Assembly: GCF_003049665.1 (NCBI RefSeq)
Contig: NZ_PYWM01000003.1
Span: 186,001-250,000, forward strand
DNA length: 64,000 nt
Direction of reading: 5' to 3'
Origin: Lysinibacillus mangiferihumi
GTDB lineage: Bacteria; Bacillota; Bacilli; Bacillales_A; Planococcaceae
In this document: one piece after another, positions 53,276 through 63,399 of the stretch
How positions within the stretch are numbered: the first letter of the stretch is position 1
Layout: each line of letters starts with the position of its first letter
Position numbers and translations under genes: made by a program
The notes under the pieces: generated by a model
Seen by the model: only the letters and a program-made list of their open reading frames with translations
The model's database searches: none
Told to the model about the DNA's origin: nothing

Positions 53276-53800
53276 TTGAGAATTTTTACATATAAACAAC
53301 CTGTAACGATTGAATCGACGAAAGTAGTTCAAATAGTGAATGAGGAAGGAAACGTCTCATCAACTGTACAGCGGATTTACTCCAATGGATTAAAAAAAGC
53401 TTTTGACCATACGATGGATTATCGATATTTTGTACAATTTGATGTCAGCACAGTGGACGGACAGCGTCTTTTCTCCTGTAAAAAAGTATCGCGACGTGGG
53501 CGTGTACATTTCAAAGGCAAGGACTTTGTAACAGGAAAAGACTATATGATTGCCTATGACGGCTGGCAAATCATGATTCCAGATTTAATCATAACAGATG
53601 GTCAACAAAAAATAATGCTGAATAAGGAGATGGAAGGCTGGTCTGTTTTTACGTTGAATGAACAGCCAATTGCACGCTGGCAAGCGGTTTATCAAGAAAC
53701 ACATTTTGATATTACGCTGGAAATTGAAGCAACGAGCCCGATTCAACATGAAGCATTTTTTATTGCAATAGGACAGGCTGTCTTATTTGTTGGAGCATAG
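53276..53800 (+). CDS. Tubby C-terminal-like domain protein
   Basis: A 174-residue soluble beta-rich protein starting at TTG 53276 with GAAGGAG upstream. Alternating strands (for example RYFVQFDVSTVDGQRLFSCKKVS and YMIAYDGWQIMIPDLIITDGQQ) and the aromatic/glycine spacing resemble the LURP-one/tubby C-terminal beta-barrel family seen in Bacillus. No signal peptide. Function not established. Confidence 0.6.
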   Translation: MRIFTYKQPVTIESTKVVQIVNEEGNVSSTVQRIYSNGLKKAFDHTMDYRYFVQFDVSTVDGQRLFSCKKVSRRGRVHFKGKDFVTGKDYMIAYDGWQIMIPDLIITDGQQKIMLNKEMEGWSVFTLNEQPIARWQAVYQETHFDITLEIEATSPIQHEAFFIAIGQAVLFVGA

Positions 53801-53954
53801 TGTGAAAAGCACCTTTTAGAAATGAGAGGTGTTTTTTGATGTAATCAACTTCATCGTTATTGCACTATTATAATGTTAATTATAGTAAAATTAGCTAAGA
53901 AGTTTCCATACTTACAATCATTGTTTGAAATTTATACTTCGAGGAGTGAGTAGG

Positions 53955-54920
53955 ATGAAGAAAAAGCCGATTTACGTTGAAATTGATATACAAGCACCGA
54001 TTGAGGATGCCTGGCATTATACTCAAAATCCAAAGTTGCATGAACAGTGGGATTTACGCTTTACATCTATTACATATAAAGAACAAGAGCTTTCAAATCT
54101 GCAACGCTTTACTTATGAAACAAAAGTGATGCCTGGTTTAACAGTGAGTGGGTGGGGAGAAAGTAAAGGGGAACATTTGACGAAAGATGGCGTTAAAATA
54201 TCTTCTTTGCATTTTGGGACGCCACAAAAAATATCACCAATTGCAGAGGGCAAAGGGTATTGGAAGTATATTCCGAAGAAACAAGCATTAACTTTTTTAA
54301 CGCAATATGATTATGAAGTGCGCTATGGTAAATGGGGTTTGCTATTTGACTTGGTATTTCGTCCATTAATGGGATGGGCAACAGCACTTAGTTTTGATGT
54401 ATTGAAAAGGTGGCTAGAGAAGGGAGAAAATCCATCTGCGCAATATCGACGCTTTTTTCTAACAATGCTTATTAGCGCACTATTTTGCTTCGTTTGGTTG
54501 TATCATGGACTAATACCTAAAGTATTGTTCCAACATCCTCTGGAAGTGATGATGGTAGAACATTCGTTGACACAGGTGAATACTGCTAATGACCGCAATT
54601 TAGCAAATGCAAATTCACTCGTTTATTGGATTGGTGTGGCAGAGATGCTATTTGCGCTTTGCTGGTTAGTACCTAGAGGAAAGCGGCTGCTCTTTGGGCT
54701 GCAAATCATGTTATTCCCACTCTTAACGCTCAGTGCTGTGCTAGTAGATACTGATATTGCAATGGCACCATTCAACCCAGTCACATTAAATGGCGCATTA
54801 TGGGTCTTATCCATTATAGGATTTGTTCTTAGTAAAGATTTACCTAGTGCGGCAAGTTGTAAACGAAAGCGAGGGAAAAAAATTGACCATCTATCAAACG
54901 TTATTAGGAGAGGACTTTAA
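53955..54920 (+). CDS. DoxX-like membrane protein with SRPBCC-type N-terminal domain
   Basis: A 321-residue protein. The first 150 residues resemble an SRPBCC (START-like) fold (VEIDIQAPIEDAWHYTQNPKLHEQWDLRF, then GESKGEHLTKDG), and the C-terminal part has four hydrophobic helices of DoxX_3 type (WIGVAEMLFALCWLVPRGK). ATG 53955 with GGAGTGAG upstream is preferred to an in-frame ATG at 53925. The end overlaps the next gene by 38 bases. It heads a three-gene unit similar in gene order to B. subtilis yndGHJ. Confidence 0.7.
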   Translation: MKKKPIYVEIDIQAPIEDAWHYTQNPKLHEQWDLRFTSITYKEQELSNLQRFTYETKVMPGLTVSGWGESKGEHLTKDGVKISSLHFGTPQKISPIAEGKGYWKYIPKKQALTFLTQYDYEVRYGKWGLLFDLVFRPLMGWATALSFDVLKRWLEKGENPSAQYRRFFLTMLISALFCFVWLYHGLIPKVLFQHPLEVMMVEHSLTQVNTANDRNLANANSLVYWIGVAEMLFALCWLVPRGKRLLFGLQIMLFPLLTLSAVLVDTDIAMAPFNPVTLNGALWVLSIIGFVLSKDLPSAASCKRKRGKKIDHLSNVIRRGL

Positions 54921-55494
54921 AAGACTCCATCCAAAACTACAACAGCGCTATGCATTGCCAGTAGGTCAAACGTTTAATGCGCTAGGCGTGATGCATGATA
55001 TACAGTCAGGAGCAAAATGGATGCGTCCCTTTTATGTGATGGCTGCCAAGTTTAGGTTTTTATTTCCTGAGTCAGGAAAGGATATCCCCTTTACTATCAG
55101 TAATACATGTCGACAAATGCCCAATGGAGAATTGGAGGTTATATGGGAACGTTCTTTTTATTTTAATCGCAAGATAAGGCATTTTGATGCGAGGATGACG
55201 GTTGATCCAATTAAAAAAATTGTCAAAGATTACTTAGGCTCACCAGCTCTTTTTTATTCAGATTTACTGTTTTCAGTGACAAGAGAAGGGAAATTAATTA
55301 TTCGCTCAGGGCCACAACGATTTGTTATGTCTAGGCTAGAATGGGCGATACCGCAACAGCTAGAAGGACGCGTTATTGTCGAGGAAGGCTATGATGAGTA
55401 CAGAGAAGTTTTTACAATTCACGTATCGATTTATAATCCGCTTATTGGGAGGTTAATGATGTATGCTGGGGAATTTACGCAAAAATCTCTTTAG
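54883..55494 (+). CDS. DUF4166-family protein
   Basis: A 203-residue soluble protein starting at TTG 54883 (GCGAGGG before it; overlapping the upstream gene's 3' end). TIYQTLLGEDFKRLHPKLQQRYAL near the N-terminus and the beta-rich centre (MPNGELEVIWERSFYFNRKIRHFDARM) match DUF4166 proteins, which commonly sit between a DoxX-like and a YndJ-like gene. It overlaps the next gene by 32 bases. Confidence 0.75.
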   Translation: MTIYQTLLGEDFKRLHPKLQQRYALPVGQTFNALGVMHDIQSGAKWMRPFYVMAAKFRFLFPESGKDIPFTISNTCRQMPNGELEVIWERSFYFNRKIRHFDARMTVDPIKKIVKDYLGSPALFYSDLLFSVTREGKLIIRSGPQRFVMSRLEWAIPQQLEGRVIVEEGYDEYREVFTIHVSIYNPLIGRLMMYAGEFTQKSL

Positions 55495-57016
55495 TCCCGT
55501 GTTATTAATAGGTTGGATACTTATGCTGTGTTGCTATCTGTTTAGCATGCAACCACATTATTTACTATTACTTACTTTTGCGCAACTTGTATTGGTCCCT
55601 GCAATGCTAAAAATGGTCGTTCCTTTCAACAAAATAGGTCATACCATTATCATCGCCATGATGCTTGTTGTAACGATTTTACATTTTTCTATTAATCGTG
55701 AGTTCGCGATTTTCTTAGCTTGTTTATATGTCGTCTATACAGCTTATATTGCATTCCAAGGTGTGACTCGCTTTTTACAGCGAGGTTTTACGAACATTGC
55801 TGAAATCGCTATCGATATTGGGCTCCTCTATTTATTTATCGGAGGTCTATGGTTCTTTGCCTTTATAGCAGAAATAGATACAGGATTTTCATCGTTAATT
55901 ACATGGTTAACTGCAATCCATTTTCACTATTCAGCTTGTCTATTGGCTATATCAATTGGTTTATTTGGACGTTTCCATACAAGCAAATGGTACAATGCAG
56001 TCGTCATAATCTTACTAACAGGACCATTGCTAGTTGCACTTGGAATTACGTTTTCGACAATCATTGAAATTGTATCAGTTGCCCTTTATATATTTGCCAT
56101 CTACTGCTTGTTTGCACTGTCGTTGAAGACAACTATGCCTAAGAGACAGGGGGTACTATTGAGGATTTCTTACGGCTCATTATGTTTGACAATTTTAGGG
56201 TCTTTTCTTTATGCTATTGGAAATTTTACTGGCACGTCGATTATAAGTATTCCCGACATGTTAACCTATCATGGTTTAGCGAATTGTCTGTTGTTTGGAT
56301 TGATAGGGGTAATAGCGTGGGGGATGGACGTCCCAAAATCTTCACATCAGCCTTTTACGTTTCCGGTGAGTCGTATACGGGGGAAACTACAGCCTCTGGA
56401 AGAGCCGCATAGCGGTTTAGTTGATGCACTGCAAGATTTTGTAGATACAAGGAAACTTCCGCAAATTATTCCACATTTTTATGAGCAAACGACTAATTAT
56501 CGTCTAAATGCTTCGGTACAATGGCGATTATGGTTTAAACCATTTGCATTCATCTATCAAGGCATTAGCCGTTGGATGCAACAGCTTAATTTGCCGCTAT
56601 CCAGTCAACCAGTGGACATGAATGGTGTTATTGTGAAAGTAGATGAACGACAGGATGGTCGCCTTGCTCCACGTGCTTGGATTCGTAAAATAAACGAGCA
56701 GACGATATTCGTAGCCATTTACTCACAACATACGACCAATCAAACAACGTATATGAATATTGCATTACCATTACCTTTTTCAACTATGATAGGTATTTTA
56801 TATGTATATGAGCAAGACGGAAAATTACATATAATAAGCTCCAAAACTGGGGAAGCAGGTATATATTTAGCATTCAAACAACATATATTGAGACTGCCCT
56901 TAAATGAGCATTTTACGATTACTGCTAAAAATGATACAACTTTAACGGCGATACATACGATGCGCATTTTTGGATTGTCTTTTTTACGAATAGATTATCA
57001 AATAGAACGAATATAA
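55463..57016 (+). CDS. yndJ: YndJ-like integral membrane protein
   Basis: A 517-residue membrane protein with about 10-12 N-terminal helices (residues 12-300) and a soluble beta-rich C-terminal domain (about 350-517, including MNGVIVKVDERQDGRLAPRAWIRKI). Gene order (DoxX-like, DUF4166, this gene) matches B. subtilis yndG-H-J, so the YndJ name is by context and topology. GGGAGG lies upstream of the ATG. Function unknown, and the C-terminal domain suggests a carrier or scaffold (inference). Confidence 0.7.
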   Translation: MLGNLRKNLFSPVLLIGWILMLCCYLFSMQPHYLLLLTFAQLVLVPAMLKMVVPFNKIGHTIIIAMMLVVTILHFSINREFAIFLACLYVVYTAYIAFQGVTRFLQRGFTNIAEIAIDIGLLYLFIGGLWFFAFIAEIDTGFSSLITWLTAIHFHYSACLLAISIGLFGRFHTSKWYNAVVIILLTGPLLVALGITFSTIIEIVSVALYIFAIYCLFALSLKTTMPKRQGVLLRISYGSLCLTILGSFLYAIGNFTGTSIISIPDMLTYHGLANCLLFGLIGVIAWGMDVPKSSHQPFTFPVSRIRGKLQPLEEPHSGLVDALQDFVDTRKLPQIIPHFYEQTTNYRLNASVQWRLWFKPFAFIYQGISRWMQQLNLPLSSQPVDMNGVIVKVDERQDGRLAPRAWIRKINEQTIFVAIYSQHTTNQTTYMNIALPLPFSTMIGILYVYEQDGKLHIISSKTGEAGIYLAFKQHILRLPLNEHFTITAKNDTTLTAIHTMRIFGLSFLRIDYQIERI

Positions 57017-57594
57017 ATTCATTATTTTAAAATAATAAAAAAATAAGCGAAAGAAAGAGAAGAAGTGTTAGATTGACGAATGTCGATTTAACACTTTTTT
57101 GCTGTAAGTACTATTATCTGCTACTGAGAGCAGTTGCATAATTCGTTTCGTTTTCTATTTGTATTTGCAAAGAAAGAGCATTCAATTTACAACTTAACAG
57201 TATAGAGAAAATATACTATCGACTTAGTCCCTTTTTTGCGAATATTAGATTCAAGTCCCGATAAAATTGAATTTTTTAACTAGAATAAGCAAGCTATGTA
57301 AGTAAAAAGTCTTGTTTATGAATTTTTCTTTTTTGTAAAAATCATAATCCAATAGAAGGGAAAATGATGTTGAAAATCAAAAGGATGCTAAAAAACACAA
57401 AGAAACCTCTGTTTTATTCAACTAATTATAAGAAATAATATTATTTCATCCTAAAGCTTTTTAAAAATGGTAGATTACTAATATTAAGCAATACAGTTAA
57501 ATTTTTTTACCGATTACCTGTTATTTTTTAGAGAAGAAATAGAATAATTGAAGGGGATTGCCAAAAAACGATAATAAGAAGGAGAAATTAACAA
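57017..57594. other. Intergenic region before the second chemotaxis receptor
   Basis: No gene seen in 578 bp. A terminator-like hairpin (57063-57100, AAGTGTTA with TAACACTT, then T-run) follows the ynd-like unit. TAAAGCTTTTT and a later TTTACCGATTACC are AT-rich promoter-like features; no convincing sigma-D match was found. Confidence 0.45.
57063..57100 (+). terminator. Hairpin terminator
   Basis: AAGTGTTAGAT and ATTTAACACTT pair, followed by TTTTTT. Confidence 0.75.
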
Positions 57595-59277
57595 ATGAAT
57601 TTTAAATCGATTAGCAAAAGAATTGTATTTTCATTTAGTATTGTTGTTGCCGTTATTGTTTTATATATTGGTTTCAATTTTTATGAAATCGCACAAAGTA
57701 ACCAAGCCACAGAACAAATTGTGGATGAGGAGTTGCAATTATTAATTGCTGATTATGAGTTAGCATCTACCATTGGCTTAAGAATTGCCACAGCAAGGGG
57801 CTATGTATTATCCGGCAATGAAAAATATAAAACAATTTATGATGAAAATGTAGAACGAGCGCTTGCCAATGAAAAAATACGACTAGCTATTGCTGAATCA
57901 GCGGAATTTAACAAGTATGCTGATATGGCAAAAGAATGGAGTAGCTATGTTCAAAACGAGGTATTTGATGTATACGATCAAGGAAATAAGGAATTAGCCA
58001 TACATAATTTAGCTGCAATGGATGAAAAAGCGACGGAAATTCGTGAGGGATACGAGGCATTAGCAGCACAACGGAAACAATCAATAAATGCTGTAGGAGA
58101 TACACTTATTACTGATGGGGAGCGTAAGCAAACTATAAGTATTATTGTAGGAATAAGCATTGTCTTTATCGCCATTATCATTGCATTATTCAGCGCTCGT
58201 ATTATTTCAAAGCCTATTATTTTAATTACAAATCGCATGAAGAAAATTACAGAAGGGGATTTAAGTGAACCTGCACTAAATGTAACATCAAAAGATGAAA
58301 TAGGGCAATTAACCGAAGCAACAAATACGATGTCCCAAATTTTAAATAAGTTATTAAAACATATTCAAACGGTGTCAAATGAGGTTGCCGCCCATAGTGA
58401 GGAACTAATGCAATCTGCTACAGAAGTAAAAGAGGGGACAGAGCAAGTGGTAGATACAGTTGAAGAAATTGCCAACGGAACGGAAGTGCAAGCGAGTAAT
58501 GCATCTGATGTGGCAACAAGTATGACGGATTTTTCAAGTAAAGTAACCGATGTCAATCAAAGTAGTAGAGATGTCTATCAGTTTTCTGAATCTGTGATGA
58601 AGCTAACAGAAGAAGGGAAAGGACTTATGGAAGCTTCTACACAACAAATGATGACAATTGACTATATTGTGAAAGATTCAGTTGAAAAGCTAGATGAATT
58701 AAATAAACAAACACAGGAAATATCTAAAATTATTGCGGTAATTCATGATATTGCAGCGCAAACAAATTTACTGGCGTTAAATGCAGCGATTGAAGCGGCA
58801 CGTGCAGGAGAGCATGGCAAAGGATTCGCAGTAGTAGCAGATGAAGTTCGAAAACTAGCAGAGCAAGTATCTTCATCTATTAGTGAAATTACAAGTATAA
58901 TTCAAATAATCCAAGATGATTCAACCGTTGTGACATCTTCTCTCGAAAAAGGATATGGAGAAGTTGCAAAAGGTACAACACAAATTGTTTCGACGAATGA
59001 GACATTTAGTGAAATTGCAAATGCTGTCTATTCCATGTCATCGAGCATCGTCAATATGTCAACAAAGCTAGAAGAAGTTGTACAAAATACGATGACTATT
59101 AATAAATCAGTGGATGAAATTGCCGCTGTGTCTGAGCAGTCAGCTGCAGGTATTCAAGAAACTTCAGCAACGATAGAACAAACCGCTAGCTCAATGGACG
59201 AAATAAAAAATAGTTCAAGTCATCTAGCTGAAATGGCTGAAAACTTAAATGATCTTATTGGGAAATTTAAATTATAA
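57595..59277 (+). CDS. Methyl-accepting chemotaxis protein
   Basis: A 560-residue chemoreceptor with N-terminal helix, sensor region (about 30-180), second helix (180-203, [20 protein letters not shown]), HAMP ([29 protein letters not shown]) and signalling domain whose tip is [22 protein letters not shown]. It differs from the receptor at 36054 in the sensor and in having long asparagine/serine-rich methylation helices. GAAGGAGA precedes the ATG. Confidence 0.92.
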   Translation: MNFKSISKRIVFSFSIVVAVIVLYIGFNFYEIAQSNQATEQIVDEELQLLIADYELASTIGLRIATARGYVLSGNEKYKTIYDENVERALANEKIRLAIAESAEFNKYADMAKEWSSYVQNEVFDVYDQGNKELAIHNLAAMDEKATEIREGYEALAAQRKQSINAVGDTLITDGERKQTISIIVGISIVFIAIIIALFSARIISKPIILITNRMKKITEGDLSEPALNVTSKDEIGQLTEATNTMSQILNKLLKHIQTVSNEVAAHSEELMQSATEVKEGTEQVVDTVEEIANGTEVQASNASDVATSMTDFSSKVTDVNQSSRDVYQFSESVMKLTEEGKGLMEASTQQMMTIDYIVKDSVEKLDELNKQTQEISKIIAVIHDIAAQTNLLALNAAIEAARAGEHGKGFAVVADEVRKLAEQVSSSISEITSIIQIIQDDSTVVTSSLEKGYGEVAKGTTQIVSTNETFSEIANAVYSMSSSIVNMSTKLEEVVQNTMTINKSVDEIAAVSEQSAAGIQETSATIEQTASSMDEIKNSSSHLAEMAENLNDLIGKFKL

Positions 59278-59334
59278 ATAAGATAAACCGATTGGATACA
59301 ACACCGAAAGAAAACAACAAATTACGATAAACAA

Positions 59335-59377
59335 AACCAGTAAGAGGCGAACGTATCGCTTACTTGCTGGTTTTTTA
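59335..59377 (+). terminator. Rho-independent terminator
   Basis: AACCAGTAAGAGGCGA pairs with TCGCTTACTTGCTGGTT (small internal mismatches), followed by TTTTTT. Confidence 0.8.
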
Positions 59378-59564
59378 ATGTTCATAAGTAATTGTTGGTG
59401 AATATCTTTTGAAAATAGATTTTCCAATGGATAAACGAGGAAATGGTCATTTATTTGGTTAAAATTGAATAATCGTAAGTTCAATGGGGATATAAATAGG
59501 ATGAATAGGGTGATTTATGGCGTACTTAATAAAGTACAACATGTAAACGACAGGAGGCATGAGG

Positions 59565-61139
59565 ATGGCAATACTTGTAGTAAAAAAAGGTATAATGCAT
59601 CGTTATCAAAATATCAATCAGGCGCTGCAAGACGCTGAAGTTGGAGATGTTATAGAAATTCGGGATGGTATTTATGAAGAAAGTATAGAGATTTCAAAAA
59701 GGTTAACGCTCTATGGTAAAGGGGATGTTACGATTAAAGGTGGCGTGTTTATTCGTTACCATACGCATGTGGACATCCGTAATATCCGATTTAGTCAAGG
59801 CCAAGGCATTTATGTGAAAGGGGATTTACAGCTTGAAAACTGCATCATTGAAAAGCAACAAGTAAGTACCCAAGTCACTGTTAACTTTGGCACTTTAATG
59901 ATGAAAAATGTTGATATACTGGCAGGACCATCTAATCAATTTGGCATTCGGATAGATAATGGTTCAAGTGTTATGCTGATTGAATCGACATTACACCAGC
60001 ATACGAAAGCACAAATCATTGCACAAAATAGTGAAATTTCATTGTCGAAGTGCATGTTGCTAGAGGGCACGATGAATGGAATTTTTGCCATACGAAACGT
60101 TCACATGGTCATAGAGGATTGTGAAATTCATGGGCATGAAAAAACTCAAATCGTTGCAGCATCCAGTACAATTTCTTTAGTCAACACGCTTATTCACGAA
60201 GGAAAAGACGTAGGAATCCAAGTATTTAGTGGTTCAAAATTAACAATCAATCAATGTGAAATCAAGCACCATGCTGAAACTAATGTCGTTGTCCATGAAA
60301 GCGAACTTGTAGCGTCTGATAGTCGCATTGCGAAAAGTAATGGCAATGGACTGTATATAGGTGAAAAATCAAAGGCTGTTATCTATGATTGTCAGTTATT
60401 CGGTCATAAAAAACCACAGTTGTTTATAGAGAATAGTAAAGCTGAGATTCGAAAATGCCAGGTGACCAATGGCAGCACGACAGGTATCACTATTTTCAAT
60501 GAAGCTGATGTCATGATGACAGAATGTACAATCCATCATCATACACAATTTCACGTAATTGTTGATGCAAGTGGTCTTGTGCTCGATCAATGCATCATTC
60601 AATTTGGGCAAACAGGTGGAATTTATGGAAATGATCATGCCAAAATCACAGTAAAAAATTCACGCATACAGGAATTAGAGAGTCATCATATTTATATTAA
60701 TAATGCGCGTCTTTTTGCCAACAAATGTACCTTTAACCATATAGTTGGTAATGGAATTACGTGTATTGATGCCATTGTTGAAGTAATGGACAGTCAATTC
60801 TCGCAATGTAAACAAAGTCCTTATTCTATATTTTGGTGTGATAAGTCAATGGGGCGCATCCAAAATTGTGCAATCAACGACACCGAGCGAACTTTTTTGG
60901 CAATGACCAATCAATCGCTTCTTGAACTCGTCAATAGCAACTTAACAAATGTTAAAACAGCGGCAGTTGTTCAGGAACAGAGCCAATTATATATTCGGGG
61001 ACCAATGCAAGCGGGGAGGTGTCAAAAAGATGACTCCTCAAGAATTATTCATATAGACTTACAACAAGCAACGAGTAAAAAAACACAACGAATTGTCGAT
61101 AAATTAAGTACATGTAACGGAAGCAATGTTGAAGATTGA
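59565..61139 (+). CDS. Right-handed parallel beta-helix protein with 45-residue repeats
   Basis: A 524-residue protein without signal peptide. The N-terminus (QNINQALQDAEVGDVIEIRDGIYEES) is a NosD/pectate-lyase-like cap. Residues 144-413 consist of six tandem 45-residue units (two rungs each) with no insertions, preceded by a 48-residue unit (96-143). Each unit shows G-H/H-x-H motifs, alternating V/I strands and cysteine or asparagine ladders (for example HGHEKTQIVAASSTISLVN). ATG 59565 has AGGAGG seven bases upstream; ATG 59559 abuts it. Cytoplasmic location is implied; function unknown. Confidence 0.82.
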   Translation: MAILVVKKGIMHRYQNINQALQDAEVGDVIEIRDGIYEESIEISKRLTLYGKGDVTIKGGVFIRYHTHVDIRNIRFSQGQGIYVKGDLQLENCIIEKQQVSTQVTVNFGTLMMKNVDILAGPSNQFGIRIDNGSSVMLIESTLHQHTKAQIIAQNSEISLSKCMLLEGTMNGIFAIRNVHMVIEDCEIHGHEKTQIVAASSTISLVNTLIHEGKDVGIQVFSGSKLTINQCEIKHHAETNVVVHESELVASDSRIAKSNGNGLYIGEKSKAVIYDCQLFGHKKPQLFIENSKAEIRKCQVTNGSTTGITIFNEADVMMTECTIHHHTQFHVIVDASGLVLDQCIIQFGQTGGIYGNDHAKITVKNSRIQELESHHIYINNARLFANKCTFNHIVGNGITCIDAIVEVMDSQFSQCKQSPYSIFWCDKSMGRIQNCAINDTERTFLAMTNQSLLELVNSNLTNVKTAAVVQEQSQLYIRGPMQAGRCQKDDSSRIIHIDLQQATSKKTQRIVDKLSTCNGSNVED

Positions 61140-61151
61140 AAAAAGAAAAAG

Positions 61152-61187
61152 AGTAGTTTCAAACTTTTGAAATTACTTTTTTTTATG
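61152..61187 (+). terminator. Rho-independent terminator
   Basis: GTAGTTTCAA and TTGAAATTAC pair around ACTT, followed by TTTTTTTT. Confidence 0.8.
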
Positions 61188-61711
61188 TCTGTTACAAGTC
61201 AAATGGTAAACATGGAGGTTTCAATTATAAGAAAAGGGGTATAAACAGTAGGGTTGGACGTCTAATACCATATATATACCATTTTTTACTATGCTATAAA
61301 AGTATCTTAAGTGTGAAAGATGAAAGACCTTTGCGAGATAAAATACTTGAAGAGGACGAATATTTCATGCAAAATATGGACAAAGATTCATAGAATTCGA
61401 CATAAGAAGTATTGTTTTGTAAGAAAATTGCCCATTTTTTGTGCGCGATACATTATGTTGAGAAAACTTGGAATTTATTCGGAAGTAAATTTAAAATATT
61501 TGTAATATTATATCCAAAATAGCAATGTTTGTTTTTGTAGAAGAAAATATTGTTAGAAAATTTAGTTTTTAGATTGCTTAATTTGTAGGTTATATCCTAT
61601 AATTAGTAAAAATGGTTCATTAATAATATTGTCTGTCTGTAGTACTAGACCTTTGGATAATGTTTTTGGAATAATGAAATATTTTTGAATTTGGAAATGG
61701 GGTGAGAAAAG
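61188..61711. other. Gene-poor region before a small gene
   Basis: No gene supported. A 61-codon frame at 61320-61505 has no ribosome binding site. GAAAATTGCCCATTTTTT at 61423-61440 closely resembles GAAAATTGTCCATTTTTC upstream of the aspartokinase (38721-38738). GGGGTGAG at 61699-61706 is the site for the next gene. Confidence 0.35.
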
Positions 61712-61903
61712 ATGTTTGGGCTTTCGAAAGAAGAAATTATGATGATGCTAAAGAAAGTTGAATTAGCAGATAGTCAAAAAATTGCAATAGCTGATATATT
61801 TCATCAAAATAATCTGTTAATTGAACAACAGCTAGCATTTATTATCCATCTAGTAATAGATGAGCGCGAACGAAATACGTCAAACAATACATATTTAAAT
61901 TAA
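61712..61903 (+). CDS. Small helical protein
   Basis: A 63-residue acidic-amphipathic protein with two predicted helices (SKEEIMMMLKKVELADSQKIAIADIF and QQLAFIIHLVIDERERN). GGGGTGAG lies six bases before the ATG. No membrane helix, no family recognised. The ribosome binding site and non-random sequence favour a real gene. Confidence 0.6.
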   Translation: MFGLSKEEIMMMLKKVELADSQKIAIADIFHQNNLLIEQQLAFIIHLVIDERERNTSNNTYLN

Positions 61904-62023
61904 TGTCAAGTCATTAAGTCAAAGCGATGAAAGATGTGTCTTGATATTATGCATAGAAAAAATTATTAAAATCATGTGAGTCAAAATGATAAGGCTTACA
62001 TCATTATATATGTAAATAAAGAA

Positions 62024-62067
62024 GAAATCACAGTTTTTTTGTTGTGTACAAAATAACTGTGATTTTT
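62024..62067 (+). terminator. Rho-independent terminator
   Basis: AAATCACAGTT pairs with AACTGTGATTT around a 21-base loop, followed by TTTTTT. Confidence 0.75.
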
Positions 62068-62125
62068 TACTATATAAAACAAAAAATGAAACTTAGAACT
62101 ATTCTAAACGTATAAAAGATAAAGA

Positions 62126-62203
62126 AGGAGGTGTGCAAAGACGTATTCATCTGCCAAAACGCCTAAGGAGGTATTTAGGCTCGATATGTTGTACCTGATG
62201 AAT
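62126..62203 (+). promoter_or_regulatory. Structured leader of the tag gene
   Basis: ATTCATC (62145-62151) pairs with GATGAAT (62197-62203), enclosing GCCTAA (62161-62166) with TTTAGGC (62174-62180) whose 7-base loop exposes AGGAGG-like GGAGGTA. A second GGAGG lies at 62127-62131. The true start codon at 62254 has CGGAGG. Shine-Dalgarno-like sequences inside the leader suggest a structured 5' UTR; no known riboswitch class was recognised. Confidence 0.3.
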
Positions 62204-62253
62204 GTGACAAGGCCAATTTTAAAGTACATAAAAAATAGTCGGAGGTTGTTAAG

Positions 62254-62829
62254 ATGAAAAGATGTGAATGGGTAAAGTTAGACGAGCCATTATATGTAGA
62301 TTATCATGATAAGGAATGGGGCGTGCCGATTTATGACGATCAGCGCTTATTTGAAATGATTTGTCTAGAGGGGGCACAAGCAGGTCTAAGCTGGTGGACA
62401 ATTTTACAAAAGAGAGACGGTTACCGAGAGGCCTTTGACCAATTTAATGCTGCTAAAATCGTCTCCTATACGGAAGAGAAGTTGGCTGAACTAAAAGAGG
62501 ATACACGTATCGTACGCAATAAGCTTAAAATAGCAAGTGTCGTAACGAACGCACAAGCCTTTCTACGTATCCAACAACAGCATGGTTCCTTTTCACAGTA
62601 CATATGGTCATTTGTAGACAATCAGCCTATTGTGAATAACTGGATAACGATTGCTGATGTACCAGTAACAACTGAGCTAAGTGATCGTATGAGCAAACAG
62701 CTTAAAAAAGATGGTTTTAAATTTGTTGGTAGCACGATTTGTTATTCATTTATGCAGGCAGTCGGCATGGTCAATGATCATATTGTAGATTGTGGTTGTC
62801 GACAAGAGCAATCGTTAGAACAATCTTAA
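62254..62829 (+). CDS. tag: DNA-3-methyladenine glycosylase I
   Basis: A 191-residue base-excision repair enzyme that removes 3-methyladenine from DNA. MKRCEWVKLDEPLYVDYHDKEWGVP, FEMICLEGAQAGLSWWTILQKRDGYREAF and a C-terminal zinc site (NDHIVDCGCR) with the N-terminal C and H residues match Tag. CGGAGG upstream of the ATG. Single gene behind a structured leader. Confidence 0.93.
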   Translation: MKRCEWVKLDEPLYVDYHDKEWGVPIYDDQRLFEMICLEGAQAGLSWWTILQKRDGYREAFDQFNAAKIVSYTEEKLAELKEDTRIVRNKLKIASVVTNAQAFLRIQQQHGSFSQYIWSFVDNQPIVNNWITIADVPVTTELSDRMSKQLKKDGFKFVGSTICYSFMQAVGMVNDHIVDCGCRQEQSLEQS

Positions 62830-63007
62830 ATTTATAGCTTATAACAAGGGTAATAATAGATGAAATGATGGACGTCAAAAATAAGTAACTAAACTAATAT
62901 GTTCTAGTAATACTATTGCAATATTTTAAATATACGATTTCACTAGACAATTAGGATGTTCTCATATATAATGGAATTAATAATAAGATTTCTTGATTTA
63001 AAATATT

Positions 63008-63074
63008 GAATTCACCTATTACAAAAAGTAATCGTGTTTTTCGGTACTTTTTATAATAGGTGAATTTTTTTTTT
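63008..63074 (+). terminator. Long hairpin terminator before the cold shock gene
   Basis: AATTCACCTATTACAAAAAGTA pairs almost fully with its complement (63045-63065) around TCGTGTTTTTCGG, followed by a T-run of nine. It could terminate upstream transcription or fold within the cold shock mRNA leader. Confidence 0.75.
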
Positions 63075-63115
63075 GAAGAAATTGTTTATTAATTTATTTT
63101 TTGGAGGTTTTATTT

Positions 63116-63316
63116 ATGAAACAAGGTACAGTAAAATGGTTTAACGCAGAAAAAGGTTTTGGATTTATCGAAGTTGAAGGTGAAGCAGACGTATTCGCTC
63201 ACTTCTCAGCAATCCAAGGCGAAGGTTTCAAATCACTTGACGAAGGTCAAAAAGTTGAATTTGAAGTGGAAGACGGTAACCGCGGACCACAAGCTAAAAA
63301 CATCGTTAAACTATAA
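63116..63316 (+). CDS. Cold shock protein (CSD family)
   Basis: A 66-residue single-stranded nucleic acid-binding protein. The two RNA-binding motifs are KGFGFI (RNP1) and VFAHF (RNP2); the full domain runs [20 protein letters not shown] to KNIVKL. It acts as an RNA chaperone at low temperature and in growth. ATG 63116 with TGGAGG upstream; an in-frame TTG at 63101 overlaps that site. Terminator follows. Confidence 0.95.
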   Translation: MKQGTVKWFNAEKGFGFIEVEGEADVFAHFSAIQGEGFKSLDEGQKVEFEVEDGNRGPQAKNIVKL

Positions 63317-63334
63317 TTGAACGATCGTTTTGTA

Positions 63335-63371
63335 AAAAGAGGCATTCTTTAAGAATGCTTCTTTTTTTCTT
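63335..63371 (+). terminator. Rho-independent terminator
   Basis: AAGAGGCATTCTT pairs with AAGAATGCTTCTT, followed by TTTTTT. Confidence 0.85.
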
Positions 63372-63399
63372 TATTTAAAATAATCATCATATACAAGTG

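Noticed and set aside
61320..61505. 61-codon rightward frame
   Set aside because: No ribosome binding site; basic cysteine-rich chance-like sequence in AT-rich DNA.
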